Positions 37,457-46,000 of a DNA stretch of 64,000 nucleotides are shown piece after piece. The DNA lies in contig NZ_CP126625.1 in assembly GCF_030219325.1 (NCBI RefSeq), positions 3,150,857-3,214,856 on the forward strand. The letters are read 5' to 3'. The notes beneath the pieces are model-generated. The model saw nothing but the letters and a program-made list of their open reading frames with translations. It was not told the DNA's origin and ran no database searches. The position numbers were made by a program, and so were the translations under genes. Within the stretch, counting starts at the first letter, position 1. Every line of letters starts with the position of its first letter. The DNA comes from Geothrix sp. Lineage in GTDB: Bacteria; Acidobacteriota; Holophagae; Holophagales; Holophagaceae.

Positions 37457-37485
37457 TTGCGCCCTGCGCTTCGCGCAGAGCGATG

Positions 37486-37511
37486 ACGGGCCCGCTTCGC
37501 GGGCCCGTTTC
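37486..37511 (+). terminator. Intrinsic terminator after infB
   Basis: ACGGGCCCGC-TTC-GCGGGCCCGT is followed by TTCATTATT. A second smaller hairpin, CTGCGC-TTC-GCGCAG, lies just upstream (about 37463-37479). Together they end the rimP-nusA-infB transcript. Confidence 0.8.
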
Positions 37512-37633
37512 ATTATTGATCAAATATGACTCAATGGTATTCAAATGTTGATTAGACTGAAGTAACTATTTCCGCTGTGATCCCGATCACCTACATTGAT
37601 CCGCACACTGGTCTCTCCCCCCAGGACACCCCC

Positions 37634-38758
37634 ATGTCTACGCCCAGCTCCGCCACGCCCAGCTTCGACCTCAGCACCCCGGTCGAGGCAAAGACAGCCA
37701 CGAACCCCCTCGGGCTCAGCCGCATCGACCACTTCCAGCTGACCGGTTCCATCGACCGGCTCGAGCCCCTCTACCGCCGCCTCGGCTTTGAGCGCCTAGC
37801 CGTGGGCAGGCACGCCTGGGGCTTCGTGGTCCACCTGCGCCAGCAGCGCATGGACATCCTGATCTTCGAGGCGGATGCGACCCACCCCGCCGGACGGTAT
37901 TTCCAGGCCCACGGCGAGGGCGTCTGCGCCCTGAACTTCGCGGTGGAGGACCTGGACATGGCTCTGGCGCGGGCCCGCTCCCAGGGGGCGCGGGTCATGC
38001 TCGAACCCCAGACCCATGCGCTCGGGGAAGGCACGCTGCGTTTCGCGGCCATCCAGGGGGTGGGCGATGTCTGGAACTACCTCGTGGAGCGGAAAGGGGA
38101 CCCCACCAGCTTCTGGCCTGGTCTCGTCGCCGAGCCCGCCCCGGCCTTATGCGATCCCGGCCTGGTGCGGGTGGACCACCTCACCAATAACGTGGGCCCG
38201 GGCGAGATGGAGGCCCTGGTGGACTTCTACGAGCGGGTCTACGGCTTCGTGGTCACCCGCGAGTTCCACATCCGGGGCGCCCTGGGTACAGGCCTGGATT
38301 CCAAGGTCGTACAGAGTTCCAACAACCAGGTGATCATCCCCATCAACCAGCCCACGGACGAGAAGAGCCAGGTCCAGGAATACGTGACCCGCCACCGGGG
38401 CCAAGGCGTCCAGCACATCGCCATGTCCACCAACGACATCTTCCACACCCTGCGCACCCTGCGCGACCAGGGCTTCCAGTTCCTCCGGGTCCCCGATACC
38501 TACTACGACCTGCTCCCGGGCCGCGTGGCCCGCAGCGGGTATACCGTCCGCGAGGACTTCTCCACCGTGAAGGAGATGGGCGTCCAGATCGACGGCGACG
38601 AGACCGGCTACCTCCTGCAGATCTTCAGCGAGGACCAGATCGGCCCGCTGTTCTTCGAGATCATCCAGCGGCGGGGGAACATGGGCTTCGGTGAAGGCAA
38701 CTTCCAGGCGCTGTACGACTCCATCGAGCTGGATCAGAAGAAGAGGGGCGTGCTCTAA
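37634..38758 (+). CDS. hppD: 4-hydroxyphenylpyruvate dioxygenase
   Basis: The protein has 374 residues and two VOC (vicinal oxygen chelate) domains. The iron ligands in the C-terminal half are H182 (VDHLTNN), H261 (VQHIAMSTND) and E342 (LFFEIIQR); GEGNFQALYDSIE near the end is the family's closing helix. It converts 4-hydroxyphenylpyruvate to homogentisate in tyrosine breakdown. ATG 37634 has CAGGA 8 bases upstream; an in-frame GTG lies 57 bp earlier. The ~120-bp gap upstream is unusually AT-rich and has two similar TCAAAT-containing stretches (about 37519-37532 and 37540-37551), possible regulator sites. The 3' end is partly duplicated downstream. Confidence 0.96.
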   Translation: MSTPSSATPSFDLSTPVEAKTATNPLGLSRIDHFQLTGSIDRLEPLYRRLGFERLAVGRHAWGFVVHLRQQRMDILIFEADATHPAGRYFQAHGEGVCALNFAVEDLDMALARARSQGARVMLEPQTHALGEGTLRFAAIQGVGDVWNYLVERKGDPTSFWPGLVAEPAPALCDPGLVRVDHLTNNVGPGEMEALVDFYERVYGFVVTREFHIRGALGTGLDSKVVQSSNNQVIIPINQPTDEKSQVQEYVTRHRGQGVQHIAMSTNDIFHTLRTLRDQGFQFLRVPDTYYDLLPGRVARSGYTVREDFSTVKEMGVQIDGDETGYLLQIFSEDQIGPLFFEIIQRRGNMGFGEGNFQALYDSIELDQKKRGVL

Positions 38759-38781
38759 TCCTCCGATCGTGATTCGCTCCT

Positions 38782-38833
38782 CGCCGGGTCCCGGCTCCGC
38801 AGGCTCCCCCGGAGCCTGCTCTGCCACCCGGCG
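38782..38833. repeat. REP-like nested palindrome between two copies of the hppD 3' end
   Basis: The outer arms are CGCCGGGT (38782-38789) and ACCCGGCG (38826-38833). The inner arms are GCAGGCTCC (38799-38807) and GGAGCCTGC (38811-38819) with loop CCC. Both stems are perfect. The size and nested form are like repetitive extragenic palindromes. No other copy was noticed in this window. Confidence 0.7.
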
Positions 38834-38841
38834 GTCGCGAC

Positions 38842-38878
38842 CATCGAGCTCGACCAGAAGAAGAGGGGCGTGCTCTAG
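38842..38878 (+). pseudogene. Duplicated 3' end of hppD (last ~11 codons and stop)
   Basis: This stretch encodes TIELDQKKRGVL-stop, the same as the C-terminus of HppD at 38723-38758. The DNA is nearly identical: differences are seen only at two third-codon positions and the stop (TAA versus TAG). It has no start and is not expected to be expressed by itself. It carries the 5' arm of the terminator that the first copy no longer reaches. Confidence 0.85.
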
Positions 38879-38888
38879 ACACGCCCCT
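38864..38888. terminator. Terminator overlapping the duplicated hppD stop codon
   Basis: AGGGGCGTG (38864-38872) pairs with CACGCCCCT (38880-38888) around CTCTAGA. The 5' arm is part of the duplicated hppD coding end. It can act for hppD on + and for the nuclease lipoprotein gene on -. Confidence 0.65.
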
Positions 38889-38912
38889 CATTTCCGCAAC
38901 GGCCCACCGCTT

Positions 38913-41900
38913 CTACTGGATCCGGAAGTCGTCCAGGTTCAGGCGGGCGGCGGGGGTGCCGTCCACGGCCAGCTTGAAGCGGACCGGCCCCGTGAGGTTG
39001 AGGCCGCTGAAGGTGGCGGTGCTCAAGGTGTTGGAACTGGCCGTCACGGAGGAGCCGACCTTGGTCCAGGTGCCGCCCTGGTCCTGGGAGTAGTAGAGCG
39101 AGAAGCTGGCCGTCTTTCCGGCCGTGCCATCGCTCTTGTACACCCCGTAGGCCACGCTGACGCTACTCGCCTGGGTGCTGGCGCTGCCGAAGTCGAAGTT
39201 CATCCAGACCGCGCTATTGGCTGCCGCCTTCATGCGGAGACCTTGCCCGTCGTTCTTGGCGTCGCTGGCGTCCGCCGCGTAGCTCATGGTGGTCACGAAG
39301 TGCCAGGAACCCGTGGATAGGGTGTAGTCCCCCGTGGCGTAGACCGTCCCCGTGCCGGCCCAGGTGAAGGCCTCCGACAGAGCTGTCGGCGGGGTGGCGA
39401 TCCCCACGGCGAAGGTGAGGGTCTTGGTGGTGGTGGCAAGGTCGCCGTCCGTGACGCGGACCGTGAGGGTCACGGTGCCGGTGGCGCCCGTCGCGGGCAC
39501 GATGTGGAGCACCGGACTGGCCATGGTGCCGGTGAAGCTGAGGCCGCTGTCGGGCACGATGCTCTGGTCGCTGGAGGAGGCGGTGAACGTCACGGCCAGG
39601 GGTGCGACATCATCGCTGACGGTGAAAGCGAGATCCTTGGCCGTGTCCGCCGGTGTGGTGTCCGAGGCGGGCAGGCCGGTGACGGTCGGGGCCTGGTTGC
39701 CGCCGGTGACCGTAACCACCCGCGTGACGGCGTTGCTCACGCCGAGCCCATCCGTGGCGGTGAAGGTGACGCTGTAGGTGCCGCCCGCGGTGTAGCTGTG
39801 GCTGGCGGTGGGCCCGTTGGCCGTCTGGCCATCCCCGAAGGCCCAGCTGGTGCTGGCGACGCTGTTGTTCGGGCTGGTGGCGTCCCCTTGGAAGGTGAGG
39901 ACCGTTCCCACGGGGGAGCTGATGTCCCAGCTGGGGGCGACCATGTGGACGTTGGGCTTGCCCATCACTTCGAAGGCGCTGCCCCAGCCGCGGACGTCCA
40001 CGGCCGTCTTGAAGGTGGCGGGCAGGGGGCTGGCGGGGGCCGGGAACAGGTCCAGACCGGTCAGGGCCTCGATGCGGGCCACCGAGGTCGTGTATTTCTG
40101 GATCTCCGCCTCGGACATGGCCAGGCCTGCCTTGTTGGGGGTCAGGACCGCCACCACCTTCGGCTGCCCAGGCGCCGTCTCGCGGACGACGACCTTCCAG
40201 AACCCGCTGGAGATGCGCACGGGCGCCACGGCCCCGGGAAGCAGGGGAGCACCGGCGTCGAAGGTGGGTCCGGTGTAGATCCAGATCCGGTTGAAGGTAT
40301 CGGCCAGGCCAGGTGCCCAGGCGCCGCCGGAGCCGGTGAAGCTCCCGCCCACCACCTGCTCCAGGTGGTTCCAGAAGTTGTTGTTGTGGTCCGTGTCCTG
40401 GGGGGCGACGTTGGAGAGCCGGCAGGAGTCCGTGCCGGCCTGGGAACCGTAGCGGTAGGCCAGGTCGGACATCATGACCTGGTGCCCCCGGGTCCAGCCG
40501 CTGCCGGAGTAGTCGCCATCCGTCACCTGCGGCGCGGCCAAGCGGTCATCGGCCAGGAAAGTTCGGGTGCCGTTGGCGAAGGCGGTGGTGAACTTGAAGT
40601 TCGCATAGGTCGTCCAGGCGGGATTCTTCAGTGTCTCGTCGTATCCCACGCGGAAGGCCCCGTGCGGGAAGGCCGTACCCACCTGGTACGAGGGCAGGAC
40701 CGTGAGGGGGCGACTGGGCACCGCCACCGGATCGCCGGCATAGGTGGGTTCCGGCGCCATGACGGTGAGGGTGGCGTTTTCGCTGGTGGTGGTGGCTCCG
40801 CTGCCATCCTTGACCACCACGCTGTAGGTGGCGCTGATCTCCTGGAGGTCCGTCGGGCCGACCGTGAGGCTGGTCCCCATCTCGCCGGGGATGTCCGTGC
40901 CGTTCTTCCGCCACTGGTAGGTGAGGGTGCCGATTCCCGTGGCCGCCACGGTGAAGGTGGCCCCCTCGGGGGCGATCACGTTGGCGCCCTGGGGCTGGGT
41001 CTGGATGACCGGGGCCTGGGCGCTGACCGTGATGGCGGCCTGGCTGCCCGTGAGGGTGGCGGACACCGTATCCGTGGCCGTCAGCGTCTGGGCTCCAGCG
41101 GTGTTCAGGGTCGCCATGAAGCTGTGGGCCCCGTTATCGGACCCCGCAAAGGCATAGTCGCCGGGCAGGATCGCCACGGGGTCCGTGCTGGTGATGTGGA
41201 TCGTTCCCGCATACCCCGTCGCCGTGTTGCCATAGGCATCCAGGGCCGTGACAGTGAAGGTGTGGGAGGCCCCGGATGTGGTGGGGCTCGTGAATCCCGT
41301 CACACCGAAGTGGGTGGCCACCGCGTTGACGGTGACGGCCTGGGTTCCCGTGATGGAACCGCTCACCGTGTCCGTCGCGGTGAGGGACTGGGAGCCGGCG
41401 GACTTCAGCGTGGCCGAGAAGGTGTGCGTTCCGCTGTCAGCGCCCGCAAAGGTGTAATCACCCGGGAGGGTTGCTGCGGCATCGCTGCTGGTGAAGTGGA
41501 CGGTTCCCGCATACCCGGGGACCGGATTGTTCGACGCATCCAGGGCCGTGATGGTGAAGGTGTGGGAAGTGCCCGCTGTGGTGGGGTTCGTGAACCCCGT
41601 CACGCCGAAGTGGGTGGCCACCGCGTTGACGGTGACGGCCTGGGTTCCCGTGATGGAACCGCTCACCGTGTCCGTCGCGGTGAGGGACTGGGAGCCGGCG
41701 GTCTTCAGCGTGGCCGAGAAGGTGTGCGTTCCGCTGTCAGCGCCCGCAAAGGTGTAATCACCCGGGAGGGTGGCTGCGGCATCGCTGCTGGTGAAGTGGA
41801 CGGTTCCCGCATACCCGGGGACCGGATTGTTCGACGCATCCAGGGCCGTGACGGTGAAGGTGTGGGAAGTGCCCGCTGCGGTGGGGTTCGTGAATCCCGC

Positions 41901-42866
41901 AACGCTGAAGTGGGTGGCCGCCGGGGCGGTCACTGTCAACATGGCGGTGCTGCTCAGAATCGACTGACTGGTGCCATTCAGGGTGTTGGTGACCAGCACC
42001 GTGTAGCTGCCCGCATCCGTGAGGGCCACGGGGTTGAGGGTGAGCGTGGCCGAGGTCTTCCCGGCGAGGTCTGCCCCGCCCTTCTTCCACTGGTAGGTCA
42101 GGGTGCCGTTGCCCGTGGCCCCGATGCTGAAGGCGGCGCTGCCCCCTTCGGTGACCGACTGGCTAGCGGGCTGGGTCCCGATCACGGGCGCCGTGGCGGC
42201 GGGATTCACCGTCAGGGTGGCGACGCTGCTGAGGGTCGCCTGACTGGTGCCATTCAGGGTGTTGGTGACCAGCACCGTGTAGCTGCCCGCATCCGTGAGG
42301 GCCACGGGGTTGAGGGTGAGCGTGGCCGAGGTCTTCCCGGCGAGGTCTGCCCCGCCCTTCTTCCACTGGTAGGTCAGGGTGCCGTTGCCCGTGGCCCCGA
42401 TGCTGAAGGCGGCGCTGCCCCCTTCGGTGATGGCCTGGCTGGCGGGCTGGGTCCCGATCACGGGCGCCGTGGCGGCGGGATTCACCGTCAGGGTGGCGAC
42501 GCTGCTGAGGGTCGCCTGGCTGGTGCCATTCAGGGTGTTGGTGACCAACACCGTGTAGCTGCCCGCATCCGTGAGGGCCACGGGGTTGAGGGTGAGCGTG
42601 GCCGAGGTCTTCCCGGCGAGGTCTGCCCCGCCCTTCTTCCACTGGTAGGTCAGGGTGCCGTTGCCCGTGGCCCCGATGCTGAAAGCGGCGCTGCCCCCTT
42701 CGGTGATGGCCTGGCTGGCGGGCTGGGTGGAGATGACCGGAACTGTGGCTGCAGGTGTCGGCGCGGGGTTGGACCCGCCACCGCCGCCACAGGCCGGACC
42801 GAGAACCAGGGTACCCGCCAGGAAGAAACAGGCCACCCACCGGCCCAGGAAGCGTGTCTGGAACAT
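38913..42866 (-). CDS. Surface lipoprotein nuclease (NucA/NUC1-like) with Ig-like and PKD repeats
   Basis: The protein has 1317 residues. The ATG at 42866 has GGAG 6 bases upstream; another ATG lies two codons earlier. A lipobox (LVLGPAC) and Gly-rich linker follow. Then come three near-identical 92-residue Ig-like repeats, three ~100-residue repeats (FTVTALDASNNPVPGYAG...), and one more Ig-like domain. The DNA/RNA non-specific endonuclease domain spans about 715-930, with WTRGHQ (H795), SNVAPQ and NNNFWNHLE; canonical DRGH reads TRGH. A PKD domain (WAFGDGQTANG), a cadherin-like segment and a C-terminal beta domain complete it. It should cut DNA/RNA at the cell surface with Mg2+ or Mn2+. It is the last gene of an operon with an NHL protein and a TonB-dependent receptor. 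Confidence 0.88.
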   Translation of the reverse strand: MFQTRFLGRWVACFFLAGTLVLGPACGGGGGSNPAPTPAATVPVISTQPASQAITEGGSAAFSIGATGNGTLTYQWKKGGADLAGKTSATLTLNPVALTDAGSYTVLVTNTLNGTSQATLSSVATLTVNPAATAPVIGTQPASQAITEGGSAAFSIGATGNGTLTYQWKKGGADLAGKTSATLTLNPVALTDAGSYTVLVTNTLNGTSQATLSSVATLTVNPAATAPVIGTQPASQSVTEGGSAAFSIGATGNGTLTYQWKKGGADLAGKTSATLTLNPVALTDAGSYTVLVTNTLNGTSQSILSSTAMLTVTAPAATHFSVAGFTNPTAAGTSHTFTVTALDASNNPVPGYAGTVHFTSSDAAATLPGDYTFAGADSGTHTFSATLKTAGSQSLTATDTVSGSITGTQAVTVNAVATHFGVTGFTNPTTAGTSHTFTITALDASNNPVPGYAGTVHFTSSDAAATLPGDYTFAGADSGTHTFSATLKSAGSQSLTATDTVSGSITGTQAVTVNAVATHFGVTGFTSPTTSGASHTFTVTALDAYGNTATGYAGTIHITSTDPVAILPGDYAFAGSDNGAHSFMATLNTAGAQTLTATDTVSATLTGSQAAITVSAQAPVIQTQPQGANVIAPEGATFTVAATGIGTLTYQWRKNGTDIPGEMGTSLTVGPTDLQEISATYSVVVKDGSGATTTSENATLTVMAPEPTYAGDPVAVPSRPLTVLPSYQVGTAFPHGAFRVGYDETLKNPAWTTYANFKFTTAFANGTRTFLADDRLAAPQVTDGDYSGSGWTRGHQVMMSDLAYRYGSQAGTDSCRLSNVAPQDTDHNNNFWNHLEQVVGGSFTGSGGAWAPGLADTFNRIWIYTGPTFDAGAPLLPGAVAPVRISSGFWKVVVRETAPGQPKVVAVLTPNKAGLAMSEAEIQKYTTSVARIEALTGLDLFPAPASPLPATFKTAVDVRGWGSAFEVMGKPNVHMVAPSWDISSPVGTVLTFQGDATSPNNSVASTSWAFGDGQTANGPTASHSYTAGGTYSVTFTATDGLGVSNAVTRVVTVTGGNQAPTVTGLPASDTTPADTAKDLAFTVSDDVAPLAVTFTASSSDQSIVPDSGLSFTGTMASPVLHIVPATGATGTVTLTVRVTDGDLATTTKTLTFAVGIATPPTALSEAFTWAGTGTVYATGDYTLSTGSWHFVTTMSYAADASDAKNDGQGLRMKAAANSAVWMNFDFGSASTQASSVSVAYGVYKSDGTAGKTASFSLYYSQDQGGTWTKVGSSVTASSNTLSTATFSGLNLTGPVRFKLAVDGTPAARLNLDDFRIQ
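41020..41930 (-). repeat. Three ~300-bp tandem repeats in the nuclease lipoprotein gene
   Basis: Each unit encodes about 100 residues beginning THFxVxGFT and ending TGTQAVTVNAVA or similar. The two 5'-most units (on the minus strand) are almost identical at DNA level over long stretches, including synonymous sites; the third has diverged. Confidence 0.88.
41930..42740 (-). repeat. Three 276-bp tandem Ig-like repeats in the nuclease lipoprotein gene
   Basis: Each unit encodes 92 residues starting PVIxTQPASQ and ending TLTVNPAATA. The spacing of the shared CCTTCGGTGA landmark is exactly 276 bp twice (42145, 42421, 42697). DNA identity between units is very high, which implies recent duplication or gene conversion. 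Confidence 0.9.
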
Positions 42867-42906
42867 GGTCATCTCCGGAGGCGGCCGTCGGTCAAGGCCA
42901 CGAAGG

Positions 42907-42940
42907 CGCCAGGGGACCCGATGGGCCGGGCCCCCTGGCG
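42907..42940. terminator. GC-rich hairpin between nuclease and NHL-protein genes
   Basis: CGCCAGGGGACCCG pairs with CGGGCCCCCTGGCG at 13 of 14 positions with a 6-base loop. No T-tract follows on the minus strand, so it may attenuate transcription or stabilise an mRNA 3' end rather than terminate fully. Confidence 0.4.
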
Positions 42941-42958
42941 ATGGTGCAGTTGGTCAGG

Positions 42959-43021
42959 CTACTGGTTGGCCGGAGCCACCACCTGATAGACGGAAACCTT
43001 GGTGTCTGGTGGAACGTTCAC
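42959..43021 (-). pseudogene. Remnant C-terminus of a second NHL-lipoprotein copy
   Basis: The 21 codons after the NHL-protein stop read VNVPPDTKVSVYQVV then APANQ and stop. The last ten residues resemble the end of the intact protein just upstream (SVYTAVAPANK): SVYxxVAPAN is shared while the DNA has diverged. It starts with an in-frame GTG but has no ribosome binding site. It is most simply the tail of a lost paralogue. Confidence 0.6.
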
Positions 43022-43026
43022 CCGAA

Positions 43027-46000
43027 CTACTTGTTGGCAGGAGCGACAGCCGTGTAGACCGAATTGCCAGAAGTCAGCACGAGGTCACCCGTCGAAGTGA
43101 TGGAGATTCCCTGGGGGGAGAACACGTAGCCACCCGTGAGATTGCCGGGATCCCCGGTGGTGCGGTCGCTGTTCAGCAGGCCCATGCGTTGCCCGTAGTA
43201 GTTCGGGGCGATCGTGCTGGTGGGGGTTCCGACCAGGGTGGCCACATTGTTGCTGTTGCCAGTATCGATCACCCGGATGGCGTTGTTGGCGGTATCCGTC
43301 ACATAGACATACCCATTCCCGTCTGCGACAAGGCCGACGGGCGTCTTGAAGGTGGCCGTGGCGGCGGTACCATCGAGGAAAGCGCCAGTGGGCGTGGTGC
43401 CCGCCGCAACGCCCACGATGGCCAGGGCGCCGCCGGACAGGTCGAAGGACTTGACCTGGTTGGTGCCCGTGAAGGCTACCCACAGGGTCTTGGTCGCGCC
43501 GGCCTGGATGGCAATGCCAGTGGGGGTGCCGGACCCACCGGTGACGAGGACACTGGTGGCATTGGCGTTGGCGAGGTCCACCTTGTAGACGTTGTTGGCG
43601 GTGAAGTCCGTGAAGTACAGGTTCGTCCCATCCACGACCATGCCCTGGACGTTCAGGCTGGCCGCGGCCGGGAAGGTGCCGGTGAGCGTGAAGCTGAGGT
43701 CCTCCGTGAAGAAGGGCTGCCCTGAAATGGGCGTGAAGCGGCGGATCTTCTTGGTGGTTCCGGTATCGGCCACGAAGAGGGCCGTGAGCGCTCCCGTCCC
43801 GTCCACCTGGGCCGCGAGACCCTTCGGACTGAAGAAGATGATCGCGTTGCTGTTAGTGTCCTTCATCGTCGTCACTGTGCCATCCGCGGCGATGATGCGG
43901 ACGAGGTTGTTGCCCGTATCGGCGACGAAGGTCTTGCTTCCGCCAGGCAGCGTGGCGAGGTTGGCGCCCGTCGTCAGGCTTCCGGTGGCCAGGCTGCTGA
44001 AGCGGAACTGGGCGACAGCGCCAAGGCCGTCCATGTTTCCGTAGATCCGGGGACCACCGGCGAAGGCGTAGTTCTGGTTGGCCGGATCCTCCACGGTGAA
44101 AGCCGTTCCGGCCTTGGGGAATCCGTTGGCGTCCATCCCGGAAATGCTGACGCAGCGCACGGATTGGGTATAGAAGAGGCCCGTTTCCGCGTCCGCGACA
44201 TAAAGCTTTGATCCATCGCTGCTGAGGGTGATGCCATAGGGATAGGCGATGGTCGCGACGGTGTTGGCCGCGGTCGGCAGGCCCCCATCCAGGGTCTGAG
44301 CCGCATTCTGGTACCCGGTCGTGTAGGTACCGGCCTTGCCGACCACGGTGATCAGGGCTCCCGCATAGGTCCCACCGGCCGGCACCATGCGGATGGCAGC
44401 ATTGTCACGGTCAGACATGTAGAGGTTGCCCTTGGCATCCACCGCGACGGCCATGGCGGTCTTGAGGGTGCCGGTGGTGGCGGTCAGGCTGTCCGCGAAC
44501 CCGGCCGTCCCCGTGCCGGCGTAAAGGGAGACGGTCGGCGTGGCCGGGGCCAAGTCCACCTTGGCGATCTTGTTCGTGCCGATGATGTAGAGGAGCTTCC
44601 GTCCCCCGTTGAAGTCCTTGGCCATCTGTCCGGCCGAGTTGGCGGCGATGACGGACGTGATGTCCAGGATCTGGGTGGGCGCGGGGCTCGCGGCCTTGAG
44701 GTCCATGCTGTAGAGGTAGGTGTTTGGGGTGCTGTAGGTGACGCAATACATGATCTGATTGCTGTCGATCACGAGGCCATTGGCATTCAACGTGAAATTC
44801 GGCATCACGCTCGGGGTGTAGGTTCCGTCCGCGTTCCGGGCCAGCTTCAGCAGGCGGCGGGTGGTATAGGTTTCACCGCTCACGTAGACATCGCCGGTGA
44901 CGGGATCCACGGCGACGGCCCGCGGGTTGGACATGGTGGTGGCGACCAGGTTGTCGGTCGCGGCGCCCTGGACGCCCGGGGTTCCACCGATGGTGCGGAC
45001 CTTCCGGTCGGAGCTGATCCGGCGGAGGGAGTGGGCGGAGTATTCGCCCGCGAAGATGGCTCCGTTGTCGGCCGGATAGTCGCTCATGGTGAGGACCTGG
45101 GTGCGGTAGAAGCGCGCCGTGGAGGTCCCCTTGGAATCGGGATCCCCGTCCAGCGTGCCCCGGCCGCTGCCGTAGGAGCCGGCCACGTGGTACAGGTCGC
45201 GCTGGGCCACGAACCCGGTCTTGGTGGCGCTCTTCAGATCATTCTGGGCAGTCAGGGTGTAGGTCTGGCGGCCGGGCAGGAGGTTGGTGACGGTGAAGGA
45301 ACGGGCAGCGCCCGACAGGTCGCCGCTGATCTTGGTTCCGGCGGGATCCTTGACGAACTGGGTGACGGGAACGCCACTGGTGATGGACCAGGTGATGGGG
45401 GCCTGGGTGCTGCCGAAGGGGACCACGGCGGGGCCGAAGCTCCCGATGGTGATGTCACCGGCATCCACGTGGACCGTGGCCGTGGTGGTGAAGTCACCGG
45501 GCTGCACGGTCATGGTGTAGACCTGGGTCGCCGTGGGCGCCGTGAGATTGAAGGTGCCCGTGGTCGTGGAGGGCGTGTAGGGCGTGGGCTGGACCGTGGG
45601 TGTGATGGTGAAGCTGGTGACGCTGGGATTCACGGACCAGGTGAGCACCACCGTGCCTCCCGGGCCGGCGGGGTTACCCGCGCTGGTGGGGGAGCTGAGG
45701 CTGAAGGCGGGGGCGGGGTTCACCAGGATGGAAAGCGTGCCATCCACGAAACCGCCGCTGTTGGTGGCCCGGACGATGATGTGGGAAGTGTGCGGGAGGC
45801 TGACGGCTTCGTTGGGGGTTCCGCTGATGGCCCCGGTGGAGCTGCTCAGGGAGAGTCCATTGGGCAGGGGATCGCTGGTCGGAGCCAGGGCGAAGGTGCT
45901 CAGGCCCGGCTGGGCGGAGCCCAACAGGATCGGCACGGCGGCCGCGGCCATGGGCACCGTGTTGAAGAGGGACACGGAGGCCGGATTGTAGGTGAGGCTG

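Noticed and set aside
39504-42986. Very long + strand open frame (1160 codons) opposite the nuclease lipoprotein
   Set aside because: It is a GC-bias antisense shadow: Gly/Arg/Val repeats follow the repeats of the real minus-strand gene, which has a lipobox and nuclease motifs.
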